64,000 nt of DNA from a bacterium (GTDB lineage: Bacteria > Patescibacteriota > Gracilibacteria > UBA1369 > GCA-2718715). This document shows positions 16,012-25,230 of this stretch, piece after piece (the stretch's first letter is position 1; every line of letters starts with the position of its first letter). The notes under the pieces are model-generated. The model was not told the origin of the DNA, made no database searches, and was given only the letters and a program-made list of their open reading frames with translations. The position numbers were made by a program, and so were the translations under genes. The stretch lies in the NCBI GenBank assembly GCA_018662325.1, contig JABJGM010000003.1, positions 40,402 through 104,401 on the forward strand, given 5' to 3'.

Positions 16012-16733
16012 TTTTTAAGAAATTTTCTTCTATAATGAATTTCTTTTAAGAGCTTTCTATATTTGAATTTATCATATATGGAGAGCCTTTTTAAAATCTC
16101 TTCTTCTTGTTTTAAAAGGTTTTTATACAAAAAAGTTTTCTGTTCGCCTTCAATTACTCCAAAGTGTCCTGGGATAATCACATCACAGCTTTCAAATATA
16201 TGCCTTGCTGAATCTAAATATCTTAATCTACGCTCCATAGAATAATATTCTGGTACTTTATCCGTAAAATGATTCTCACGAACGGCATCTCCTGCAAAGC
16301 AATACCGAAGTCCATCATAATCAAAGAAATAACTTACATGTTCATATGTGTGGCCCCTTGATGGAAAAACTTCAATCCCAAAAGGCAGTGGTTTCTCATG
16401 CATATCTTTATAAAGAGAGGTTAATCCAGTCTTACTATCCATATGACAAGCATGAATATGAACTAAAGCGTTTTTAAAAAGTCCAATATTTCCAACATGG
16501 TCTAAATGTCCATGAGTCAATGCTAAATGTGTAATTTGCTCTGGTTTAACATTTAAGTCCTTTAGTTTTTCTAGTAATTTATCCTGGGCCCATACTGAAC
16601 CAGTATCCAGTAAAACATAATCATTTTTAAAGTCGGTAATCAAAGCTACAGAACTTGTGTGATTTGCTATATTATAAATTCTATCACTTTGGCTTGATTC
16701 ATGCTCACCCAGAAATAGCAAGTTGAATTCCAT
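16008..16733 (-). CDS. Metallo-beta-lactamase-fold hydrolase
   Basis: A 241-residue protein with the HxHxDH metal motif as THGHLDHVG (about residue 74) and later ligands in the expected order: a His in FPSRGHTYEHV, an Asp in FAGDAV and a His in IIPGHFGV. The arrangement resembles the lactonase-like or glyoxalase II-like branch of the superfamily; the substrate cannot be deduced. The start is 20 bp from a hypothetical upstream start of the divergent YqhQ gene, whose promoter overlaps the first codons of this gene. Confidence 0.8.
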   Translation of the reverse strand: MEFNLLFLGEHESSQSDRIYNIANHTSSVALITDFKNDYVLLDTGSVWAQDKLLEKLKDLNVKPEQITHLALTHGHLDHVGNIGLFKNALVHIHACHMDSKTGLTSLYKDMHEKPLPFGIEVFPSRGHTYEHVSYFFDYDGLRYCFAGDAVRENHFTDKVPEYYSMERRLRYLDSARHIFESCDVIIPGHFGVIEGEQKTFLYKNLLKQEEEILKRLSIYDKFKYRKLLKEIHYRRKFLKN

Positions 16734-16751
16734 ATGGGGAATTGTTATAGT
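16723..16751 (+). promoter_or_regulatory. Promoter of the yqhQ-dut-tmk-folD cluster
   Basis: TTGAAT (16723-16728), a 17-bp spacer and TATAGT (16746-16751). The -35 lies inside the first codons of the divergent hydrolase gene. Transcription would begin near 16758, which favours the ATG at 16775 for the downstream gene. Confidence 0.6.
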
Positions 16752-16774
16752 GTATGAAAATTATAAGCAAATTT

Positions 16775-17707
16775 ATGGTAAAAGAAAAGTTTCAAGATTT
16801 AGCAGTTGGAGGTCAAGCAGTTTTTGAAGGAGTGATGATGCGAACCCCAAATGCAGTATCAATTTCGGTTAGAGATCCTAAAAAACAAATTCAAAATATG
16901 AGTTTTCCATACAAAACTCTTACTCAAAGATATAAATTTCTAAATCTACCAATTCTAAGAGGAATGATTAATTTAGTAGAGATGACAAAGCTTGGAACTA
17001 AGGCTATTAACTACTCTGTAGACATTGGATTGGATGAAGAACCTAAAGAAAATGCTAGCAAGTTTGAAAAGGTTTTACATTCGGCTTTACAAATTTTCTC
17101 TGTGATTTTCAGTTTTATTTTTGCAATGTTTTTATTTAAATACATCCCACTTTTAACAAGTGAAATTTTATCTAATAATTTTGTTTCAGTTTCCGAAAAT
17201 TACGTTCTATTTAATTTTATTGATTCTTTAGTTAAAATTTCTATCTTCGCACTTTATGTTACACTTTTAACTTTATCTAGCTCGCTTAGAAGAGTTTTTC
17301 AGTTTCATGGTGCAGAGCACATGGCCGTTCATGCCTATGAAAAAGACTTAGATTTAACAGTTAAAAACGTACAAAATCAAACCACTCTTCATCCAAGATG
17401 CGGGACTTCATTTTTAGTTTTTGTATTTTTATTTTCAGTAATTTTTTATACATTCATTCCTAAAAACCCAAGCTTTTGGGTGAATTTAGGTTCTAGAATT
17501 TTAGCTCTTCCACTTTTAGTAGGGTTTTCATATGAAATTTTAAAGCTAGCCGGTAAATATTCTCATACTTGGATGTTTAAATTAATTTCCGTTCCAGGTT
17601 TAGCCTTTCAAAGACTTACAACCAAACAACCAGATGCTTCACAAGTTGAAGTCGCTATCCATGCACTAGATCAAGCTTTTAAAATAGAAGAAAATGCAAA
17701 ATCCTAA
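16775..17707 (+). CDS. DUF1385/YqhQ family membrane protein
   Basis: A 310-residue protein from the chosen ATG (MVKEKF). Family signatures are GGQAVFEGVMMRTP near the N-terminus and FHGAEHMAVHAYE, TLHPRCGTSF and YEILKLAGKYS later. About four hydrophobic segments are visible (two near residues 95-160, two near 210-255). YqhQ-type proteins are predicted metal-dependent membrane enzymes of unknown activity; the conserved His and Cys residues are intact. An in-frame ATG at 16754 exists but would precede the predicted transcription start. The gene overlaps dut by 14 bp. Confidence 0.85.
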   Translation: MVKEKFQDLAVGGQAVFEGVMMRTPNAVSISVRDPKKQIQNMSFPYKTLTQRYKFLNLPILRGMINLVEMTKLGTKAINYSVDIGLDEEPKENASKFEKVLHSALQIFSVIFSFIFAMFLFKYIPLLTSEILSNNFVSVSENYVLFNFIDSLVKISIFALYVTLLTLSSSLRRVFQFHGAEHMAVHAYEKDLDLTVKNVQNQTTLHPRCGTSFLVFVFLFSVIFYTFIPKNPSFWVNLGSRILALPLLVGFSYEILKLAGKYSHTWMFKLISVPGLAFQRLTTKQPDASQVEVAIHALDQAFKIEENAKS

Positions 17708-18128
17708 AGTTCAAATTTCTCTTGTAGACAAAACTCTACCAATGCCAAAATACGAAACTTCTGGCAGCGTTGGTTTTGATTTATACGCTAGACAAGAAAC
17801 AGTTATTAAACCCAAAGAAATAGCCTTAATCCCAAGCAATCTTATTTGCAAAGTTCCAGAGGGATACATGCTGGCAGTTGTATCTAGATCTTCAACACCT
17901 CGAAAAAAAGGACTTTTAAAACCTCATGCAATTGGAGTTATTGATCAAGATTATTGCGGGCAAACCGATGAAATTTTACTACAGGTCTATAACTTCACAG
18001 ATCAAGATATCCTGATTTCCAAATTGGATCGGATTGCTCAAGGAATTTTTTTACCAGTTCTTAAAGCAAATTTTGTAGAATTTAATCCCCAGGACCAAAA
18101 CAGGGGAGGATTTGGATCTACAGGATAA
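17694..18128 (+). CDS. dut: Deoxyuridine 5'-triphosphate nucleotidohydrolase
   Basis: A 144-residue homotrimeric-type dUTPase, which converts dUTP to dUMP and pyrophosphate. The five family motifs are visible: SVGFDLYAR, SRSSTPRKKG, GVIDQDYCGQTDE, LDRIAQGIF and the C-terminal RGGFGSTG. It overlaps the upstream gene by 14 bp and lies 25 bp before a thymidylate kinase-like gene, so the two act on neighbouring steps of dTTP supply. Confidence 0.93.
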   Translation: MQNPKVQISLVDKTLPMPKYETSGSVGFDLYARQETVIKPKEIALIPSNLICKVPEGYMLAVVSRSSTPRKKGLLKPHAIGVIDQDYCGQTDEILLQVYNFTDQDILISKLDRIAQGIFLPVLKANFVEFNPQDQNRGGFGSTG

Positions 18129-18153
18129 ACACAATAAATTTAACCTAAGAAAA

Positions 18154-18744
18154 ATGTTTGTAACTTTATATGGAATAAATAATATTGGAAAATCAACCCA
18201 AGCCAGAATGCTGGTGAATTACTACAACTCGATTGGTATAAAGGCTAAGTATTTAAAATTTCCGATCTATGACATTACACCATCTGGAGTTTTTTTACAT
18301 ACTTCTTTAAGGTCAAAAGTCCAAACTATCACTGAGACCGAGCTGCAAATGTGGTTTGCAATCAATCGATATCAATTCCAACCTACACTCAAAAATATGC
18401 TATCGGAATATGATTTGATAATCGCAGAAGATTATACCGGAACTGCTTTGGCCTGGGGGAGCTCAAAAGGAGAAGATTTAGAGTTTCTAGAAAGTATAAA
18501 TTCTAAACTTCTCCAAGAGGATTTGGCAATTTTAATTGATGGCCAAAGGTCAATGGATTCAATTGAAGAAGGTCATATTCATGAAAACGACAATCAACTT
18601 GTTAACAAAGTTAAAAATACGTTGTTAAATTTGGCAGATAAGCTAAATTGGCATATAATCCAAAGGCAAGAAGATATGGTAGATACTCAAAACTTGCTTC
18701 GTAATTTAATCTCTCAAAAACTTGAAAATTCTAGACGGTCGTAG
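18154..18744 (+). CDS. tmk: Thymidylate kinase-like P-loop kinase
   Basis: A 196-residue protein from the ATG at 18154; an upstream in-frame TTG at 18112 would overlap dut and add residues not typical of the family. The Walker A is YGINNIGKSTQA, where NN replaces the DG or DR common in dTMP kinases. Later features fit the family: AEDYTGTALAWG takes the place of the DRY segment, LAILIDG the core strand, and HENDNQLVNKVKNTLLNLA the C-terminal helices. Position after dut and before folD supports a dTMP kinase role. It is divergent, so another nucleotide kinase is possible. folD overlaps its 3' end by 23 bp. Confidence 0.75.
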   Translation: MFVTLYGINNIGKSTQARMLVNYYNSIGIKAKYLKFPIYDITPSGVFLHTSLRSKVQTITETELQMWFAINRYQFQPTLKNMLSEYDLIIAEDYTGTALAWGSSKGEDLEFLESINSKLLQEDLAILIDGQRSMDSIEEGHIHENDNQLVNKVKNTLLNLADKLNWHIIQRQEDMVDTQNLLRNLISQKLENSRRS

Positions 18745-19570
18745 TTTATCTAAACAAATTTTAGATGGTTTAAAATCTAAAATAAACTCTTATAATCAAA
18801 ATCCTATTCCACCTAAACTGGTTATGGTTATGGTTGGGGAAAATCCAGCTAGTATTAGTTATATTAAACAAAAACAAAAATCAGCCGCTAAAGTTGGACT
18901 TGCAACTGAAGTTTTAAATTTAAGTCAAGATCTTTCAACAGCTCAAATTGTAAACGAAGTTGAAAGATTAAACTATGATAACACCGTACATGGAATTTTA
19001 GTTCAGTTACCACTTCCTGTAGAAAATCAAGATAAAATTATAGATGCAGTTGATCCTGATAAAGATGTAGACGGCTTTCATCCATTTAACGTTGGTCATG
19101 TTTTTACAAATAAAGACTTAGAAGAGATGGCACCATGCACTCCAAAAGGTGTAATTAAAATGCTAGAGCATTATCAAATTCCAATCAAAGGAAAACACGT
19201 TACAGTTGTTGGACATTCTAACATTGTTGGAAAACCTTTGGCAGTTATGCTTCTAAATAGAGATGCTACAATTACAGTTTGTAATGTTTACACTAAAGAC
19301 CTTAAAGCCGAAACCTTAAAAGCCGACATTTTAATTTCAGCCACCGGAGTTCCAAATTTAATCAAAAAAGATATGGTTAAAGATCAAGCTGTAATTATTG
19401 ACGTTGGATTTTATAAAGACGAAAATGGAATTAAAGGTGATATTGATTTTGAAAATGTAAAAGATAAAGTTTCATACATTTCCAAAGTTCCAGGCGGGGC
19501 CGGACCAATGACTGTTGCTTGCCTAATTGAAAACACGATTATTGCCTATGAAAAACAAATTTCTAATTAA
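18722..19570 (+). CDS. folD: Methylene-THF dehydrogenase/cyclohydrolase FolD
   Basis: A 282-residue bifunctional enzyme that interconverts 5,10-methylene- and 10-formyl-tetrahydrofolate. The catalytic lysine region is ASISYIKQKQKSAAKVG. Also present are GILVQLPLP, DVDGFHPFNVG, the Rossmann motif VVGHSNIVGKPLAV and the C-terminal PGGAGPMTVACL. The start is a TTG (encoding KILDGRSLS next); no ATG is available before LDGRS, and the start lies inside the tmk 3' end, suggesting translational coupling. With glyA and the cyclo-ligase further on, it completes the visible folate one-carbon set. Confidence 0.94.
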   Translation: MKILDGRSLSKQILDGLKSKINSYNQNPIPPKLVMVMVGENPASISYIKQKQKSAAKVGLATEVLNLSQDLSTAQIVNEVERLNYDNTVHGILVQLPLPVENQDKIIDAVDPDKDVDGFHPFNVGHVFTNKDLEEMAPCTPKGVIKMLEHYQIPIKGKHVTVVGHSNIVGKPLAVMLLNRDATITVCNVYTKDLKAETLKADILISATGVPNLIKKDMVKDQAVIIDVGFYKDENGIKGDIDFENVKDKVSYISKVPGGAGPMTVACLIENTIIAYEKQISN

Positions 19571-19578
19571 ATTTAATA

Positions 19579-21045
19579 ATGGCATTTAAAGATAATCTTA
19601 AAATTTTTGCAGCTCCAATCCTTATTTTAATAGTTTTAGTAGCTGTAGTTTATTTACAATTTTATTCGCAACCTTCGAAGATCCAAATTGTCTACGATTC
19701 TCCTTTAAATTCTTTAAATCCCTATACTTATTCAGATTTTAACTCTTCTCGATTAAATTATATTTACGAAAGTTTAATTTCATATGATCAAAATTTAAAT
19801 TTACTTCCAGTTTTAGCAACTTCTTATGGGAAAATTGACCCACTAACAGTTGAGTTTAAATTAAAACCAAATGTGAAATTTCATAATGATGCTGATTTAA
19901 CTTCTAGAAACATCAAAGAGATAATCGAAGTTCTTAAAACTCAGAGTAATTTATCGGAAATCCTTAACACTTTTGAATCCATAGAAGTAATTGATGATTT
20001 AACTTTTCGATTAACTTTAAATCAAGAAGATCCTTTTGTTTTTCATAAGTTTACTTTGATTCCAATTGCAAAATTCCAAAAATTAGACAATTTAGAAATT
20101 GCCCCAAATGGAACAGGATATTATAAGTTTGTTGAACAAAGCGATAATAAAATTGCGCTAGAAATCAACCAAAATTACCATTCCACCCAACCAGATTTTA
20201 AATCTCTAGACTTAGTTGCAATTCCCCAATTTGCTAAAAGAATTGAGTATGCAAATCTTGAAAATCAAGTGGTTGCACTATATGGAGTTTCTCCGGAAAC
20301 CCAAATTTTAAATTTAGAAAAATTTCAACTTTTAAATAATTCAGATCAATCAAGTAATTTTATTCTTTTTAATTACGCCTCTAAACTTGCCAAGGATAAA
20401 TCTTTTCAAGATACCTTTTATCAAATCTTTAAATCGATTGATTTTGAAGTTTTAACTTCCAGCATAGGAAAAAACACCAATCAGTTTTTGGCCAAAGGTG
20501 TATTTGGATACAATCCCAATATTGATTTTGAACTACAAAGTTTAAAAGATCTTAAAGATTCAGCCAAGATTAAAAAACTCCAAAGCAAAGAAATTAGTTT
20601 AGCAATTCCAGCTCCCTTTTCGAAATTTCAAATCTTCTTAAATGAATTATTCCAAACCTTAAATTTAAACGTTCTAATTCAACCCTTAGAATTTGCAGAA
20701 TACAATCAAGAAAAATTAGCGGATTATGATTTGATCATGTTTGGATTTAAGGCAGATTTTGCAGATGGAACAAGCTTTTACAATGCATTTGCAAAAAGTG
20801 ATTCTAGCTTAAACTTTAGCCAATACTCAAATCCACAAATAGATCAAATTTTAGAAGAATTAAAATCTATTGATGATGAAAATCAAAAAATCCAAAAACT
20901 TCAAACTTTAGCCGAGCTAATAAATCAAAAAAAGCTGGGAATTCCTCTTTTTGAAAATCAAAATTACTATGCTTTGTCAAAAGATTTTTCATTAAAAACT
21001 AGATTAGATGGCTTAATTGATATAAAATTTTTAAAAGCTAAGTAA
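19579..21045 (+). CDS. ABC-type peptide-binding protein (SBP family 5), membrane-anchored
   Basis: A 488-residue protein with an N-terminal membrane helix (about residues 9-27) and no lipoprotein cysteine. The rest has the family 5 solute-binding layout of OppA/DppA: SPLNSLNPYTYSDFNSS, LIYESLISYDQNLNLLPVL-like blocks, LKPNVKFHNDADLTS, PNGTGYYKF and a C-terminal SNPQIDQILEELKS. These proteins bind oligopeptides or related ligands. No ABC permease or ATPase gene is nearby. The gene 6 bp downstream is a membrane-bound SpoIIE-type phosphatase, so a sensing role is possible. Confidence 0.8.
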   Translation: MAFKDNLKIFAAPILILIVLVAVVYLQFYSQPSKIQIVYDSPLNSLNPYTYSDFNSSRLNYIYESLISYDQNLNLLPVLATSYGKIDPLTVEFKLKPNVKFHNDADLTSRNIKEIIEVLKTQSNLSEILNTFESIEVIDDLTFRLTLNQEDPFVFHKFTLIPIAKFQKLDNLEIAPNGTGYYKFVEQSDNKIALEINQNYHSTQPDFKSLDLVAIPQFAKRIEYANLENQVVALYGVSPETQILNLEKFQLLNNSDQSSNFILFNYASKLAKDKSFQDTFYQIFKSIDFEVLTSSIGKNTNQFLAKGVFGYNPNIDFELQSLKDLKDSAKIKKLQSKEISLAIPAPFSKFQIFLNELFQTLNLNVLIQPLEFAEYNQEKLADYDLIMFGFKADFADGTSFYNAFAKSDSSLNFSQYSNPQIDQILEELKSIDDENQKIQKLQTLAELINQKKLGIPLFENQNYYALSKDFSLKTRLDGLIDIKFLKAK

Positions 21046-21051
21046 TTTTTT

Positions 21052-22602
21052 ATGCGTTCTATTCGCTCCAAATTTATTGTTTATATTTCACTCCTTGTAA
21101 TGGGGGTAATTAGTGGAACAGGAGTTCTTTTAATTAAAGGAGAGCTAATAAATGTGCAAACCGAAATTTTTCATAATTTCAGATCTTACTCTGAGCTTAC
21201 CAATCAATCAATTTTAGAAAGTTATAAAACTTATTATCTGCAAGAAAATGAAATATATTTTGAAAGAGACTTAGCGGAAACTTTGGCTAAAAATCAAAAC
21301 GCTGATGGATTTTCCTTGTTTAATTTCAACGGAGAATTATTGTACCAATCCAAAACATTATCTCCAGCTTCGATTAACTTAGACATCAGTATTGATAGAA
21401 TTAAGGCTCAAAAACCTTCTATTCAACTAACTAAAAACAAAGATATTTTTTATATTGAAAAAGTCGGTGTAGGGGAGTATCAGTATTTAGAAAAAGATTT
21501 TTCATTAAGTAATTTTTTTCCAGATGGAAAACAATACACCAATTTTGTAGTTCCACTCGAGCAGCAATATGCGCTTGTATACCATATGAATTATGAAAAT
21601 TTAAACTCTCTTGTTTACCAAGCTTTAAAAGCTTCTACTTTTATTTTGGCAATTGCGCTTTTATCTGGAGTTTTAATGGCTTTCTTTTTAGCTTCCAAAA
21701 TCTCATCTCCAATTTTAAGAATCACCGATGTAGTTAAAAAAATTGCACTAGGGTATTTTGATACCAAAGCCAACGTTCATACTAACGACGAACTTGAGCT
21801 GTTAGCTACTGATGTTAACAAAATGGCGGATGATTTAAATAAAGCTACCGAGGATCGAATCTATAAAGAAAGAGTCAAAAAAGAACTTGAAATTGCAAGT
21901 AATATTCAAGAAAGATTATTGCCACAGAGTCTTCCGGAAATTTCTGGATTTGAAATGTCAGCCATTATAATTCCTGCCGAGGAAATCGGTGGAGACGTTT
22001 ACGATGTGATTCAAACCGAAAACCAGCATACATATTTTTATGTTGGAGACGTAACAGGGCATGGAGTTCCAGCTGCTTTGATTGCGGCAATCTCTAATGC
22101 ACTAATTTCGGCTAATGTATCTAATCAAAATTTAATAGATTTGATTGATTCCTTAAATGAAGTTTTAAGACTTAAAACCAATCCTAATTTTTTCATCACT
22201 TTGGTTTTGCTTAAAATTATTAACGAATCTCAAATTCAGTATGTTTCTGCCGGTCACGAACAAATTATAATTTACAGAAATTCTAGTCGAAAAACTGAAG
22301 TCTTAGACAGTGGGGGAATAGCAGTTGGACTTTTTCCAGGAATCAAAGATAAATTAACCCAGCACACAATTGATATGCAAAAAGATGATGTCTTGGTAAT
22401 TTACAGTGATGGAATTCCAGAGTGTTGGAATGAATCCAAAGAAACCTATGGTTTTATTCGCTTTCAAGAATCTTTAACCAAAGCTGCTGCAAACCATGAT
22501 ACTAAACAAATCCAAGATTTGATTCTAAACGACATCAAAGAATTTGCAAAAAGCGCCCGCCAACAAGATGATATAACACTTTTAGTTTTAAAGAAGCTCT
22601 AA
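21052..22602 (+). CDS. Membrane sensor with HAMP and SpoIIE/RsbU-type PP2C phosphatase domain
   Basis: A 516-residue protein. Membrane helices at about residues 10-28 and 193-213 flank an extracellular sensor region. A HAMP domain follows (SSPILRITDVVKKIALGYF, about 217-265), then a short coiled coil and the phosphatase domain. The metal and active-site motifs are visible: EEIGGDVYDV, VGDVTGHGVPAAL and IYSDGIPE. Relatives dephosphorylate anti-sigma-factor antagonists in partner-switching pathways, but no such partner genes are in the window. It is probably co-transcribed with the binding protein 6 bp upstream, which may feed it ligand information. Confidence 0.88.
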   Translation: MRSIRSKFIVYISLLVMGVISGTGVLLIKGELINVQTEIFHNFRSYSELTNQSILESYKTYYLQENEIYFERDLAETLAKNQNADGFSLFNFNGELLYQSKTLSPASINLDISIDRIKAQKPSIQLTKNKDIFYIEKVGVGEYQYLEKDFSLSNFFPDGKQYTNFVVPLEQQYALVYHMNYENLNSLVYQALKASTFILAIALLSGVLMAFFLASKISSPILRITDVVKKIALGYFDTKANVHTNDELELLATDVNKMADDLNKATEDRIYKERVKKELEIASNIQERLLPQSLPEISGFEMSAIIIPAEEIGGDVYDVIQTENQHTYFYVGDVTGHGVPAALIAAISNALISANVSNQNLIDLIDSLNEVLRLKTNPNFFITLVLLKIINESQIQYVSAGHEQIIIYRNSSRKTEVLDSGGIAVGLFPGIKDKLTQHTIDMQKDDVLVIYSDGIPECWNESKETYGFIRFQESLTKAAANHDTKQIQDLILNDIKEFAKSARQQDDITLLVLKKL

Positions 22603-22610
22603 TGTTTTAC

Positions 22611-24677
22611 TTAAAGATTGTCTGTGTTTCGAACATCATTTAAAGCTTGAGCCTCAGTTAAGTCCAATTGGGTTTCGGTAGCTGGATTTTGTTGAATTGA
22701 AGATAAAATTGTATCAACTTTTTCGGCATAATCAGGATGATAAATTCTTTTATCTCTTTTATTTCTTTTGTTTAGAACTCGAAAATAATTTTCTCGATTT
22801 GCAGGTAATTCACCCAAATCTTTAATTAGTTTTTCAGTAAGTGGACCACCACAAATATTTGTAAGAGCTATAATTTTTATCCAAAAATTATCAATTATTT
22901 CAGCATACTCATTTAATCGATCTAAGTTTTCCATCAATGCATCCTTCATGTAATGTAAATTTTCTCTGTATGACATTAACATTATTCTGATGGATTCCTC
23001 AGGATCAGTTAGAATCTGAGCTACTTTAGTTTCGGTTGGAGCATTTAATTCAGGATTTCTTCTGTTTTCTCTTGTGAATTCATTACATTTTTCAAGTCTA
23101 AAATCATAACCATCTTTTATGAGAATTCCATGATTATCAAAATAATTTCTTGCATATTGATTGTTTATTACAGCTCCTGGAGCTTCTTTTCCACCCCGAA
23201 TAAAGTAATAGGTTAAAATATGATTTATACCTATTCTTAAATTCCCTTTAACAATTGATCCAAAATTTGGATTAAATTGTCCACTATTTATAATAGACCT
23301 TGTAATTTCTGTTTTTGCAATCTTAGAAAAATGTTCTCCTCTTAATCCACATTCAATCATTAATACAGCTTCAATAAATTCAGAACTGTATAAAATATCT
23401 TTTAAAAAAGGAAGCTCATCTAAAGTATCCGAATATCCTTGAATTGTCTCATGTTTTAATTCTTGGCTAATAGTTTCCATAGCTTCGTATAAAGCTCCAT
23501 CTTTAAACTTTTCAGCCATAACTTCAGGTGTTGAACTATACATATCTTTCAAAGTACTTATGATCCAATTGTCGCTATCTGACATTGATATTTCAAAAAT
23601 AGCCTTTAATCTTGTAGCGTCATCTTTAAATTTTAGTAAATTATTTTCTCTTATCAATTTCAAATCAATAAATTCTTGAGCACTTAAATTTAATTTTTTA
23701 ATCAATTGTATTGCATCTATAAACATTAAGCTATCTTCAGATTCAGCAATCAAATCATAAGTTTGTTTATTTGGTAATTGAGAATACATTAAAGTCAACT
23801 GTCTTAATTGCTCTTTTAATTGATCTCTCGTTAGATTTTCTGGAGCTTGATCGATATTATCATCATTTTCTACCGTATCAATTTCAGGACTTGGATCCGG
23901 ACTACGAGCAGGAGTGAGTTCCGGGGTAGGGGAAGGAATAGATTCTGGAGTAGGAGTAATCTTTGGTGTTTGTAGAGCTTTACCAGTGGCTGCCATTAAA
24001 CCCAATAAACCAAGTCCTTTTAACATACCACGTCTTGTAACACCCTTTCTTTTTTCCACTTCTTTAGCTACATTTGCAGGGGTTTTAACTGTTTGATCTA
24101 TTTCGTCTGCCAAAATCGAAGTTTCATCAGTTAAACGTGGATCATTGTTAGACAGAACAGGATGATCGTCTCCACTCAAACTAGGATCGTTATTAGCTAA
24201 AACTGGGTGATCATCTCCGCTTAAACTTGGTTCATTAATACTTGCAATTTCAGCTTGAGTTTCTGCATATTTCTTTGCTTCTGGGTCTCTAATAAATTTA
24301 GAAATTGAAGTTAAATATTTAAACTTAGAGGCTTTGAAAATTTCAAAAATTTGAAATTCGTTAAGATTATTCTTTTTAAGAATCTCAAATTTATCGCTAA
24401 TCATTCTGCTAATAGCCGTTCTTACATCTAGGTAATCTGAATTTGGATCAGATTTATAAACTAAAACTCTATTTGCTCCATCTTCTAATTTATTAAATGA
24501 ATAATCCACAGCTAAATTTTCGACAATATCTGCTAATCTCTTATCCGTATCAAAAAGATTTAACCATAAATGACAATCTAAGTCTTCAAACTTTTGGTTA
24601 TTTGGCTCTTTCATGAATTTAATATATCGATTAGGGTTGAATTTATTTCTTTCTAAATCATTTGAGTATCTGAACAT
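22611..24677 (-). CDS. Large orphan protein with an internal Tat-like membrane segment
   Basis: A 688-residue protein of no family I recognise. Residues 1-165 look like a folded, charged cytoplasmic domain. Residues about 168-200 hold a 15-residue tandem repeat (SLSGDDHPVLANNDP, just over two copies). Near residue 212 comes TRRGMLKGLGLLGLMAATG, which resembles a twin-arginine signal or a membrane anchor but lies inside the chain. A P/S/T/E-rich linker and a long helical C-terminal domain (about 290-688) follow. If the segment spans the membrane, the C-terminal domain is outside. It is convergent with the phosphatase gene, with only 8 bp between them. Confidence 0.7.
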   Translation of the reverse strand: MFRYSNDLERNKFNPNRYIKFMKEPNNQKFEDLDCHLWLNLFDTDKRLADIVENLAVDYSFNKLEDGANRVLVYKSDPNSDYLDVRTAISRMISDKFEILKKNNLNEFQIFEIFKASKFKYLTSISKFIRDPEAKKYAETQAEIASINEPSLSGDDHPVLANNDPSLSGDDHPVLSNNDPRLTDETSILADEIDQTVKTPANVAKEVEKRKGVTRRGMLKGLGLLGLMAATGKALQTPKITPTPESIPSPTPELTPARSPDPSPEIDTVENDDNIDQAPENLTRDQLKEQLRQLTLMYSQLPNKQTYDLIAESEDSLMFIDAIQLIKKLNLSAQEFIDLKLIRENNLLKFKDDATRLKAIFEISMSDSDNWIISTLKDMYSSTPEVMAEKFKDGALYEAMETISQELKHETIQGYSDTLDELPFLKDILYSSEFIEAVLMIECGLRGEHFSKIAKTEITRSIINSGQFNPNFGSIVKGNLRIGINHILTYYFIRGGKEAPGAVINNQYARNYFDNHGILIKDGYDFRLEKCNEFTRENRRNPELNAPTETKVAQILTDPEESIRIMLMSYRENLHYMKDALMENLDRLNEYAEIIDNFWIKIIALTNICGGPLTEKLIKDLGELPANRENYFRVLNKRNKRDKRIYHPDYAEKVDTILSSIQQNPATETQLDLTEAQALNDVRNTDNL

Positions 24678-24777
24678 ATTTTAAATTAATTTAATCTGTT
24701 AATTATATCACATTTAATCAACACTGTAAAATACATAATAAATCATACGAGAAAGTAAGCAAATAACAATAAAAACC

Positions 24778-24806
24778 TTGCTTAAAAAAGCAATTTCTGC
24801 TATAAT
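24778..24806 (+). promoter_or_regulatory. Promoter of the orphan pair at 24829 and 25231
   Basis: TTGCTT (24778-24783), a 17-bp spacer and TATAAT (24801-24806), 22 bases before the ATG. The -35 and spacer form a small inverted repeat (TTGCTT with AAGCAA), a possible operator. Confidence 0.7.
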
Positions 24807-24828
24807 AAATGATAATTAAATTGATTTA

Positions 24829-25200
24829 ATGCTAGCTGAAAAAGCCATTATTTACGCCCAAAATCTTTTACTAAAATTGAAAGAGGATTATAACCAAAAT
24901 TTTTTGGATCAAATTACTCTTACCGCAATTCTTTTTGAACTTGGCTCTGCACGTGATCTAAAAGCCCTTAAGCAAGAGATAAATCAGCTTTGCACCAAGT
25001 ACCCCGTATTGATTGAATTTGCCTTCAAAGATAAAATGAATAAGAACATCGACTTCCTAGAAGATCTTTCACACACTCTGCAAGAACGTAATGATCAAAA
25101 ACTAACCAAAGAAGTCGAAAAGATCCTAGAAACTAGTTCTAAAACTCTTGAGCCCTTAGAGCTCCAGGCCCAAATCAATCAATTAATTAAAAATATTTAA
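24829..25200 (+). CDS. Small helical orphan protein
   Basis: A 123-residue soluble protein predicted to be almost all alpha-helical, with many L, K, E and Q residues and no signal or membrane segment. I recognise no family. It has a strong promoter and lies 30 bp upstream of the 1794-residue protein gene on the same strand, so the two are probably co-expressed and may interact. Confidence 0.65.
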   Translation: MLAEKAIIYAQNLLLKLKEDYNQNFLDQITLTAILFELGSARDLKALKQEINQLCTKYPVLIEFAFKDKMNKNIDFLEDLSHTLQERNDQKLTKEVEKILETSSKTLEPLELQAQINQLIKNI

Positions 25201-25230
25201 ATTAAAACCTTTAAGTTAACCTAAAGTCCC

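Noticed and set aside
24778..24796. Hairpin TTGCTT/AAGCAA as a terminator.
   Set aside because: It lies between two divergent gene starts and coincides with the -35 box and spacer of a near-consensus promoter; more likely an operator or coincidence.
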